Part shown: piece after piece, positions 1-5,411 of the stretch
How the letters are laid out: the number at the start of each line of letters is the position of its first letter
Numbering within the stretch: position 1 is the first letter of the stretch
Source of the DNA: CAIJXO01 sp041308645
Lineage (GTDB): Bacteria > Patescibacteriota > Minisyncoccia > Phycocordibacterales > GWA1-40-21
Reading direction: 5' to 3'
DNA length: 11,712 nucleotides
NCBI GenBank assembly: GCA_041308645.1
Contig: JBFZBC010000019.1
Coordinates: 1 to 11,712 of the forward strand
Notes under the pieces: model-generated
Databases searched by the model: none
The model's input: only the letters and a program-made list of their open reading frames with translations
What the model was told of the DNA's origin: nothing
Translations under genes and position numbers: made by a program

Positions 1-1
1 T

Positions 2-439
2 CTTGAATCAATTTTTTACCCAAAATGGATGTACCCAAAAAAAGAACAAGAAATTCATGATGGTAGAAAACGTATAGATATAGTATTTAGTAATAGAGCT
101 GACCGTGGTTTCTTTTTGAACCTATCAAATAATATACCTGCTCTTTTTATTATTATTGAGTGTAAGAATTATTCTAAAGACCCCGCCAACCCAGAACTGG
201 ATCAAATTGCTGGTAGATTTAGTCCTAGCAGAGGTAAATTCGGAATGATTATCTGTAGAAAAATTGAGGATAAGGACAAATTCTATAATAGGTGTAAAGA
301 TAATGTTAACGATGATCGTGGTCATATTATCGGTTTAGATGACGAGGATATTTTGAATTTGTTAATGTTAAAATCCTTAGATGATGAAATTGGAATAGAC
401 GCCTATATAGACAAACTTTACAGAAAAATAGTAATGTAG
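2..439 (+). CDS. PD-(D/E)XK nuclease-like protein, 3' part
   Basis: The frame is open to the left edge, so the true start lies outside the window; the ATG at 29 is probably internal. About 145 residues are visible. The signature is that of the PD-(D/E)XK nuclease fold: an Asp in a GRKRIDIVF strand (codon 77-79), then after about 26 residues a hydrophobic strand ending in E-C-K (Glu codon 158-160, Lys 164-166). A helix with DQIAGR follows and then a second strand (GKFGMIIC), as in many restriction-endonuclease-like proteins. The catalytic D, E and K are all present, so it is probably active on DNA or RNA, but the target is unknown. It ends with TAG and is followed by an intrinsic terminator, so it is not cotranscribed with the leu-type genes. 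It could be a restriction or defence nuclease or a housekeeping repair-type nuclease; the missing N-terminus prevents a choice. Confidence 0.6.
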   Translation, partial: LESIFYPKWMYPKKEQEIHDGRKRIDIVFSNRADRGFFLNLSNNIPALFIIIECKNYSKDPANPELDQIAGRFSPSRGKFGMIICRKIEDKDKFYNRCKDNVNDDRGHIIGLDDEDILNLLMLKSLDDEIGIDAYIDKLYRKIVM

Positions 440-459
440 GTCATATCCAGCTATTTCAT

Positions 460-473
460 ACACCGAAAGGTGT
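460..473 (+). other. Short GAAA-tetraloop hairpin
   Basis: ACACC-GAAA-GGTGT forms a five-pair stem capped by a GNRA tetraloop about 20 nt after the nuclease gene stop. It is not followed by a U-run, so it is not itself a terminator. It may protect the 3' end of the nuclease mRNA or be incidental. Confidence 0.35.
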
Positions 474-529
474 GAACAATGTTGACGAACCATAAATAAT
501 TCGGTAATGTATTGAACAGAATGTTGTTT

Positions 530-554
530 ATCTAGGGAGAACCTAGATTTTTTT
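530..554 (+). terminator. Intrinsic terminator after the nuclease gene
   Basis: ATCTAGG and CCTAGAT form a perfect seven-pair stem around a GAGAA loop, followed directly by six or more T. It lies about 90 nt after the nuclease stop codon and 60 nt before the LeuCD start. The simplest role is to end the nuclease transcript. If a promoter lies upstream of it (a weak TTGACG near 482), it could also act as an attenuator for the leu-type genes, but no leucine-rich leader peptide is present. Confidence 0.75.
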
Positions 555-559
555 GGTCG

Positions 560-589
560 TTGATAGGATGGCCTAAATAAGCCTACATA
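560..589 (+). promoter_or_regulatory. Possible promoter of the leuCD-leuB pair
   Basis: TTGATA (560-565, five of six to TTGACA) is followed after 18 nt by TACATA (584-589, a weak -10). The gap between the terminator and the LeuCD start requires a promoter hereabouts, and this is the best pair I see. The purine-rich AAAGGA run at about 598-603 would then be the ribosome binding site. Low confidence because of the poor -10. Confidence 0.3.
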
Positions 590-615
590 GAAGAGAAAGA
601 AAGGAAAAAGAGAAA

Positions 616-2589
616 ATGAGTGGAAAAACTGCGTTTCAGAAGATTGCCGATAAACACGTGGTGAAGACCCTTCCGGACGGCCGGATGGTTTTCAAGCTGG
701 ACTGGGTTTGGTGTCATGAGATTACGACGCCGAATGCCATCCTGGATGCGAAAATTCGTGATTGTGATGTGGTTTTTGATCCGAACCGGGTCAAGGCCAT
801 GATTGATCACGTCAATCCGGCCAAGGATACAGCTTCGGCTCTCCAAGGCAAGATTGTTCGCGAGTGGAGCAAGGAGCACGGCGTGGAGTTTCTCGATGTC
901 GGTCGCAACGGAGTTTGTCATGCCATCATTCCTGAAAAGGGCTGGATTCGTCCGGGCCAGATCGGGATTATGGGTGATAGTCACACCTGCACTCACGGCG
1001 CTTTCTGTGCTTTGACGGCTGGTGTTGGTACGACAGAGGTGGAGAACGGCATCATAACCGGTCTCTGGATCTGTCCGCCTCAAAAAGTGATTCGGGTGAA
1101 CTTCGTCGGCACGTTGCCGGTCAATGTCTACTCGAAGGATCTGATTCTCACGTTGATTCACAAGATCGGCGTGAAGGGTGCTACCAATGCAGTGTTGGAA
1201 TTCGGCGGTCCAGTCATCGATGAGATGAGCATGGAAGGTCGGATGACCATCACGAACATGGCAGTGGAAGCAGGGGCGACTTCGGGGATGATGATGGTGG
1301 ATCAAACCACCATGGATTATCTCGGTTCGGAGTACAAGTATTACATCGACAAGTGTCTGACCTCAGACGGAAGATATGATGTTGGTGGAAAGTACTTCAA
1401 TAGTGATCCGGACGCGACCTATGATCAGGTGATCGAAATCGATGTTTCGGGAATGGTCCCGGTCATCACTGACAAGTATTCGCCAGGCGAGGTGGTCAAA
1501 GTATCTGATATGGCTGGTAAGCCGGTCAATCAGGTCTACATCGGCTCATGCACAAACGGACGGTTGGAAGATTTGCGGATTGCCGCGACGATCTTTCGTT
1601 TGATGGGACGCAAGGTGGCGAACAATGTTCGTTGCGTTGTGGTTCCGGCCACTCAGCGTATTTGGGAAATGGCACTTCAGGAAGGCCTTCTCGAGATCTT
1701 CGCGAAAGCGGGATGTTTCGTGAGCGGTCCGACTTGTGGCGCTTGTCTCGGAATGAGCTGTGGTGTCATTGCTCCTGGAGAAGTTTGCGTTTCGACGACG
1801 AATCGCAATTTCCCTGGACGCATGGGTAAGGATGGTATGGTGCATCTGGCATCTCCGGCGACGGCGGCGAAAACTGCTATCAACGGAGTGGTGTCAGAGG
1901 CGACCGAAGACACTTGTCGACTGGTTGCGCACGAAGTGAGCTTGATGTTTGTTCAGAAATTGACCAGCGTCAGTGGTTGGAAAGAAGTTCCTTTCACTAG
2001 GCCAAATTATACTGAGCTTCTCACGAAGTTTGGTGTGGGCCAGGTGAAGGATTTTTCCGGCAAGGTATTCTACTTGCCAGTGGCTAATGTGGACACTGAC
2101 CAGATCATTCCGGCTAAGTATTTGACCGAGACAGACAAGAAGGCCTTCGGCCAGCATTGTCTTGAAGATGCTCCCATTTCTGCGGAGGATCGGCCCAAAC
2201 TCTTTGGGTCACAGATACTGGTTGCGGGTGAGAACTTCGGTTGCGGTTCATCTCGTGAACATGCGCCTTGGGCGCTTGAAGGTGCGGGTATTCGGTGCGT
2301 GATTGCTCCGAGCTTTGCTCGCATCTTTGAAAACAACATGTCCGCAAATGGACTGTTGTGCATCATGCTCTCGAAAGACGTTGTCGATAAACTTCTGGTC
2401 TACAGACCGGATACGATTAACGTTGATCTGAACGCAGACACAGTGACTTGGTTGAACCCGGACGGTTCGGTTGCTCAGTTTAATATTGGGCTCACCGACT
2501 ATCAGAAGGATCTGATCAAAAACGGCGGAAGCGTGGGTGTGATGGTGAAGTTGGCGGCGGAACTGCAGGTAGCGGGACTGCTTGATTAA
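616..2589 (+). CDS. Fused 3-isopropylmalate dehydratase, LeuC-LeuD type
   Basis: Predicted cytosolic aconitase-superfamily hydro-lyase of 657 aa. In leucine synthesis this enzyme isomerises 2-isopropylmalate to 3-isopropylmalate. Residues 1 to about 460 are the large (LeuC) part: GDSHT starts at residue 120, SCTNGR carries Cys312, and CGAC carries Cys374 and Cys377, which together fit the three ligands of a [4Fe-4S] cluster. Residues about 475-657 are the small (LeuD) swivel domain, with VDTDQIIPA near 492-500 and GCGSSREHAPWAL near 542-554. LeuC and LeuD are normally separate chains in bacteria; here they are one uninterrupted chain in large-then-small order. The parts are short, as in the archaeal-type LeuC/LeuD and homoaconitase group. 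The loop after PAKYL reads TETD, which does not settle substrate choice, so a homoaconitase-like or related activity is possible. G+C is much higher than in the flanks. An AAAGGA-like site precedes the ATG. Confidence 0.85.
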   Translation: MSGKTAFQKIADKHVVKTLPDGRMVFKLDWVWCHEITTPNAILDAKIRDCDVVFDPNRVKAMIDHVNPAKDTASALQGKIVREWSKEHGVEFLDVGRNGVCHAIIPEKGWIRPGQIGIMGDSHTCTHGAFCALTAGVGTTEVENGIITGLWICPPQKVIRVNFVGTLPVNVYSKDLILTLIHKIGVKGATNAVLEFGGPVIDEMSMEGRMTITNMAVEAGATSGMMMVDQTTMDYLGSEYKYYIDKCLTSDGRYDVGGKYFNSDPDATYDQVIEIDVSGMVPVITDKYSPGEVVKVSDMAGKPVNQVYIGSCTNGRLEDLRIAATIFRLMGRKVANNVRCVVVPATQRIWEMALQEGLLEIFAKAGCFVSGPTCGACLGMSCGVIAPGEVCVSTTNRNFPGRMGKDGMVHLASPATAAKTAINGVVSEATEDTCRLVAHEVSLMFVQKLTSVSGWKEVPFTRPNYTELLTKFGVGQVKDFSGKVFYLPVANVDTDQIIPAKYLTETDKKAFGQHCLEDAPISAEDRPKLFGSQILVAGENFGCGSSREHAPWALEGAGIRCVIAPSFARIFENNMSANGLLCIMLSKDVVDKLLVYRPDTINVDLNADTVTWLNPDGSVAQFNIGLTDYQKDLIKNGGSVGVMVKLAAELQVAGLLD

Positions 2590-2600
2590 GAAAAACAAAA

Positions 2601-2628
2601 CCTGGGGTTGGCATAAGTCAGCCCCAGG
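2601..2628 (+). other. Intercistronic hairpin between leuCD and leuB-like gene
   Basis: CCTGGGG (2601-2607) pairs with CCCCAGG (2622-2628), and the stem continues inward through T-G, T-A and G-C pairs around a CATAAG-like loop. No U-run follows, so it should not terminate transcription. It lies between the LeuCD stop (2587-2589) and the LeuB-like start (2648). A likely role is RNA processing or stabilisation that uncouples translation of the two genes. Confidence 0.55.
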
Positions 2629-2647
2629 GAAACTAAGGGAGAACAGA

Positions 2648-3796
2648 ATGAAACAGAAATTGGTAGCTCTGGTAACTGGAGACGGTTCCGGACCAGAGAT
2701 GATGACAGTGGCATGGTCCATCGCTGTCGAAGCCGCCAAAAAAGACGGTATCGAGTTGTCCTACGAATTGACGCCGATGGGATGGAACGCCTACGAAAAG
2801 TTTGGCGATACACTTCCCCCGGAGTCATTCAAGCGAGCGATGGAGATCGGTACGATCTTCTTCGGTGGCGTGGGCGATCCCAAGTTGGACGGCACTATTG
2901 GTGCCGAAAAACCGGAGATGCGACCCGAGGCAAGATGTTTGCTTGCTCTGCGTAAGAATATGGGACTATTGTTGAACTTCCGTCCCATGATCTACTACAA
3001 AGAGCTGGCGCATTTGGCCAACGTCAAACCGGAAACAATTCCGGCGGAAGGGATCACACAGGTTTGGATTCGGTATCTGTTGGAGGACAGCTACTTCGGA
3101 AACGAAGACTACGGCAAGAATCCGACGTTTGGTCCGTATTTCAAACCCAAGAGCCAGGTTACTGGAGACGAACAAGTCGTCATGGATCTGGCGTACTACA
3201 ACCGGACAACGGTTGAGAAGTACATTCGGGCGGCGTTTAATTACGCCAAGAACGCAGGGTTGCCACTCATTTCCATCGATAAGGCGAACGTGATGGCACG
3301 TTACCTTTTCTGGCGCAAGATTGTCACAAAAATAGGGAAGGAAGAATTCTCGGACGTGACACTCACGCATCAGTTGGTGGATTCGGCGAACGCTCTCTTG
3401 TTCACTCCGGCAAAACTTCACGGCGTCATTGCCTGTGGAAACGAGCACGGAGATATTCTGTCTGATGGCGCAGCGAGCGCTTTAGGCAGTATGGGGTTGA
3501 TGTGCAGTTCAGCAATCAATCCGGACACGGGTGCAGCGATGTTCGAAAGCGGTGCGGGGACAGCTCCGACACTGGCAGGACAGGATAAGGCAAATCCGTT
3601 GGGTCGCATTCTTACCGGTGCCATGATGCTTCGGCATTTGGGTGCGGTCAATGGAGCAAAAGCCATTGAGGATGCAGTCAAGAAAGCTCTGTATATGGGC
3701 TATCGGACCGGCGACATGTGCGTTAACAATTCCGCCCTTGGGAATAGTTTGTTGGGCACAGCGGAGATGGGTCGGATGATTCTTTCACTTCTATAA
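2648..3796 (+). CDS. LeuB-like isopropylmalate/isocitrate-family dehydrogenase
   Basis: Predicted 382-aa cytosolic NAD(P)-dependent beta-decarboxylating dehydrogenase. With LeuCD it would oxidise and decarboxylate 3-isopropylmalate or a related acid. GDGSGPE (residues 11-17) opens the fold. RKNMGLLLNFRP gives the substrate arginine region, and WIRYLLEDSYFG matches the family RELTGGIYFG segment. Lys212, Asp245, Asp269 and Asp273 match the catalytic Lys and the metal aspartates; the 245/269/273 spacing equals Thermus IPMDH 217/241/245. The cofactor loop is unusual: where the family has E-P-V-H-G-S-A-P-D, this protein has E300-S-G-A303-G-T-A-P-T308, so the His and the NAD-selecting Asp are gone. 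The ATG at 2648 is chosen because GGGAGA precedes it; a TTG at 2582 in the same frame would translate the hairpin. Same high G+C as LeuCD and probably the same operon. Exact substrate and cofactor are uncertain. Confidence 0.8.
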   Translation: MKQKLVALVTGDGSGPEMMTVAWSIAVEAAKKDGIELSYELTPMGWNAYEKFGDTLPPESFKRAMEIGTIFFGGVGDPKLDGTIGAEKPEMRPEARCLLALRKNMGLLLNFRPMIYYKELAHLANVKPETIPAEGITQVWIRYLLEDSYFGNEDYGKNPTFGPYFKPKSQVTGDEQVVMDLAYYNRTTVEKYIRAAFNYAKNAGLPLISIDKANVMARYLFWRKIVTKIGKEEFSDVTLTHQLVDSANALLFTPAKLHGVIACGNEHGDILSDGAASALGSMGLMCSSAINPDTGAAMFESGAGTAPTLAGQDKANPLGRILTGAMMLRHLGAVNGAKAIEDAVKKALYMGYRTGDMCVNNSALGNSLLGTAEMGRMILSLL

Positions 3797-3819
3797 TCGG
3801 AGGTTTATTTTGATTCGTC

Positions 3820-3857
3820 GAGCGCTATTTTCACACTTGTGGGGATAGCGCTCTTTT
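3820..3857 (+). terminator. Intrinsic terminator of the leu-type operon
   Basis: GAGCGCTAT (3820-3828) and ATAGCGCTC (3845-3853) form a perfect nine-pair stem with a 16-nt loop, followed by TTTT. It starts 24 nt after the LeuB-like stop. Between stop and stem there is a GGAGG (3799-3803) and a TTG that opens only 12 codons, possibly a relic of a lost downstream gene. Confidence 0.8.
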
Positions 3858-3870
3858 AATGATTAATTAA

Positions 3871-3908
3871 GTTACATATGACTGTAACTTTACTCTACTA
3901 AAACTGTC
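3871..3908 (+). promoter_or_regulatory. Inverted repeat with an imperfect copy of the ECF-type element
   Basis: GTTACA-6 nt-TGTAAC (3871-3888) is a perfect six-base inverted repeat. Its right half begins CTGTAACT-N15-TGTC (3882-3908), which has the same spacing as the three ECF-type elements of this window but differs at the sixth T, the following A and the first C of CGKC. It points towards the small membrane protein gene 240 nt away. It may be an operator, a weak or decayed promoter, or chance. Confidence 0.3.
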
Positions 3909-3948
3909 ACTTTTGTCACTATTTATAGATGCACGAGAAGGGTCATTA

Positions 3949-3957
3949 TGATATAGT
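3949..3957 (+). promoter_or_regulatory. Extended -10 promoter candidate
   Basis: TG-A-TATAGT (TG at 3949-3950, hexamer 3952-3957) fits an extended -10 box with no clear -35. Transcription would begin near 3964, next to an ATG at 3965 that opens only 16 codons. It could drive the 4152 gene with a leader of about 190 nt. The rest of the gene-free stretch 3858-4151 shows AT-rich sequence and a few weak hairpins (for example GAAC-6-GTTC near 3988), but nothing else I can name. Confidence 0.35.
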
Positions 3958-4151
3958 AAAAAACATGGAAATAACATTACAGGGCAAAGAACAATCAGGT
4001 TCTAGCTCGAAATAGCTCACAGATTTTTATAGCCTTATTTCATATGTCTTTTTTGGTAACACTATTGAGTACAATGGAACACCGTCTTGATTTTTTAATA
4101 AATAAGAGTAACCTGATAAATGGAGCAGAACAAACAAATTAGGAGGTTGAA

Positions 4152-4442
4152 ATGAAAAAGCTTGCTGTTTTTGTTGCTGAATTGAACAAGGTGTTCGACG
4201 ATAAAGCTGACGATTATGTCGCAGACTACCATAAATCAATTCTAAACCTTATCAGAATTGAAATGTGGGCAATGCTTGTGTCCTTCGCTGGATTATTTTG
4301 TCTTGCGGTGTGCTTTGTCTACATTTGGTTACCATTCAGCTATCCTTGGTATGCTATACCAGGAGCTGTTTTGTCACCAATCGTAACGTGGCGTTCTATA
4401 CACGTTATCAAGCACGCCAATTGGCATCTCGCTCAATTCTAA
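4152..4442 (+). CDS. Small two-helix membrane protein, unknown function
   Basis: A 96-aa protein I do not recognise. The first ~33 residues are soluble and charged, with an acidic stretch (VFDDKADDYVADYHK). Two hydrophobic segments follow: about residues 36-58 (WAMLVSFAGLFCLAVCFVYIW) and about 64-85 (PWYAIPGAVLSPIVTW), joined by a short turn with aromatic and proline residues. A short basic/aromatic tail ends in HLAQF. The start is fixed by a perfect AGGAGG at 4141-4146, five nt before the ATG, the strongest ribosome binding site in the window and unlike the minus-strand genes. A strong terminator follows 22 nt after the stop, so it is a single-gene unit. No catalytic motif is visible. It could be a holin-like, immunity-like or regulatory membrane protein, but nothing in the sequence decides this. 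Confidence 0.7.
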   Translation: MKKLAVFVAELNKVFDDKADDYVADYHKSILNLIRIEMWAMLVSFAGLFCLAVCFVYIWLPFSYPWYAIPGAVLSPIVTWRSIHVIKHANWHLAQF

Positions 4443-4463
4443 TCGCCCACACAGATAAAGCGA

Positions 4464-4496
4464 ACCGCTCAACTCTGTGTTGGGCGGTTTTTCTTT
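4464..4496 (+). terminator. Intrinsic terminator with a competing upstream helix
   Basis: ACCGCTCAAC (4464-4473) pairs with GTTGGGCGGT (4479-4488) in a ten-pair stem with one T-G wobble and a TCTGT loop, followed by TTTTCTTTT. A second helix is possible: CGCCCACACAG (4444-4454), starting just after the stop codon, pairs with CTGTGTTGGGCG (4475-4486) with one bulged T. It shares its 3' strand with the terminator, so the two forms exclude each other. Confidence 0.8.
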
Positions 4497-4576
4497 TACA
4501 CCACCAAATCAAAATTACTAAATACAAAATTCCACCCTTTTATCATCCTCTCTATGGTGTTCCATTCCAGACTCTG

Positions 4577-4766
4577 TAGGGTCACAGGTTTTGAGGGCAG
4601 CGAAAAAGCTGTGACCTTAAGCAAGCAAACTGCTTTACTTGCGTCCGGGAGGCGAACAGCGGAGTCATATTTTTTAGTAGAAAAAATGACGAGCTGGTGC
4701 CCAGCCTAAAATTTCTGACGAGAAATTTTAAGGCGAGGGAGACATTCCCGGTAAGGTCACAAAAAA
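4577..4766. ncRNA. Candidate structured RNA or folded intergenic element
   Basis: This gene-free stretch holds nested perfect or near-perfect helices. P1: GTGACCTTA (4611-4619) with TAAGGTCAC (4752-4760), nine pairs. P2: GCAAG-c-AAA (4621-4629) with TTT-a-CTTGC (4634-4642). P3: CCGGGA (4645-4650) with TCCCGG (4746-4751), abutting P1. Inside P3: GTCAT plus T-run (4664-4675) with A-run plus ATGAC (4681-4690); GCTGG-TGC-CCAGC (4693-4705); and an eleven-pair hairpin (4706-4716 with 4721-4732, one bulged A). A further GGTCACAG (4580-4587) can pair with CTGTGACC (4609-4616), competing with P1. I do not recognise a known RNA family. Strand is undecided: it lies 30 nt beyond the sortase stop (minus) and 80 nt beyond a plus-strand terminator. 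No U-run closes it on either strand. It could also be an end of a mobile element. Confidence 0.45.
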
Positions 4767-4790
4767 GTTAAGAGTAATTGTTGTAATCTT

Positions 4791-5393
4791 TTATTCCATA
4801 TTGGTAAATACTACAGTTCGGTTAGAATAACTTTTTGTAATTTTATTCCACGTTCCTCCGCAGGTAATTAAGTTAAGGTGAGCTTGGCCATCATTGGAAT
4901 AAAATACATCGGAAGCGTCTTGATTTTCGCCATAAGTTTGAACTTTATTCACAACAAAAGTGACGGTTGCCCCCTTTTCATCTTTCACATATATTTTATC
5001 ACCTTTTTTCAATTTACTTAAATTATCAAATACCGCCGGGATGCTATTTTTCCAACCATAATGTCCCACCATCACCGCACTGCCTATCTCCCCTGGACGA
5101 GGGCCAAGATTATACCAAGCAACATCATCTGGACCCTTTGATACAGCCATCGCCCCATCAGAAGTTAGACCTAAGGATTCAATAGAAGCATTAACATTAA
5201 TTAGTGGAATTTCTAAACTAACTGGTAACCCAAAACCCGTTTGTTCTCCCGAAGCCTCAACCTTTTCAATAGGTATGATCAAAGTATTATTAATTGGTTT
5301 CCTCTCAATAAAATAAAATAAGGAAAACAAAATAATAATACCCGTAAGAATGATCAATAATAAAAATTTTAAAGGTAGAATGTTTGACCGCAT
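4791..5393 (-). CDS. Class F-like sortase
   Basis: A 200-aa membrane-anchored cysteine transpeptidase. An N-terminal signal anchor spans about residues 8-29, preceded by an Arg, so the catalytic domain lies outside the membrane. The domain starts near residue 58 (SLEIPLINVNASIESLG). The catalytic triad is visible: His111 in MVGHYGW, Cys178 in LITCGG and Arg192 in YSNRTVV. The PRPGEIGSAVMVGH block and LNLITCGGTW are typical of class E/F sortases; class F usually has GHVD where this one has GHYG. It is the last gene of the surface cluster, 18 nt after the DUF3494-repeat protein, which is its most likely substrate. No Shine-Dalgarno precedes the ATG. Its acceptor (lipid II or another nucleophile) is unknown. 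No canonical terminator follows on this strand. Confidence 0.88.
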   Translation of the reverse strand: MRSNILPLKFLLLIILTGIIILFSLFYFIERKPINNTLIIPIEKVEASGEQTGFGLPVSLEIPLINVNASIESLGLTSDGAMAVSKGPDDVAWYNLGPRPGEIGSAVMVGHYGWKNSIPAVFDNLSKLKKGDKIYVKDEKGATVTFVVNKVQTYGENQDASDVFYSNDGQAHLNLITCGGTWNKITKSYSNRTVVFTNME

Positions 5394-5411
5394 AATTTTA
5401 TTGAGTAAAAA

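Noticed and set aside
479..499. Possible leader peptide (MLTNHK) before the terminator, suggesting leu-type attenuation
   Set aside because: Only six codons with one Leu codon, no strong ribosome binding site, and no visible antiterminator partner. The hairpin at 530-554 is adequately explained as the end of the nuclease transcript.
583..1305. Long antisense frame within LeuCD (and similar shadows across LeuCD, LeuB and the DUF3494 genes)
   Set aside because: These are low-complexity or His/Arg-rich translations opposite well-conserved enzymes or Ser/Thr-rich repeats, without start signals.
2582..2647. Longer LeuB-like N-terminus from the TTG at 2582
   Set aside because: It would overlap the LeuCD gene end and translate the intercistronic hairpin into residues unlike any family N-terminus. 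ATG at 2648 has a purine-rich site and starts directly at the expected MKQKLVALVTGDG.
3811..3849. TTG-started 12-codon frame behind a GGAGG after the LeuB-like stop
   Set aside because: It lies within the terminator stem and is too short to support. At most it is a relic of a lost downstream gene.
4265..4579. Second open frame overlapping the small membrane protein gene and its terminator
   Set aside because: It has no ribosome binding site and runs through a strong terminator. The overlapping 4152-4442 frame has a perfect AGGAGG and a sensible two-helix product.
4687..4734. Hammerhead ribozyme-like core: TGACGA followed by the GCTGG-TGC-CCAGC hairpin, and a second CTGACGAG
   Set aside because: After the stem II-like hairpin the sequence is CTAAAA, not GAAA. 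The bases before TGACGA and after the third hairpin are not complementary, so stem I cannot form. The second CTGACGAG is only the loop region of a perfect hairpin.
4577..4766. Known RNA families (RNase P, tmRNA, SRP, 6S, T-box, c-di-GMP or SAM riboswitches, retron msr-msd)
   Set aside because: None of the conserved sequence blocks I know for these families is present, and there is no reverse transcriptase gene nearby for a retron. Only the structural richness remains.
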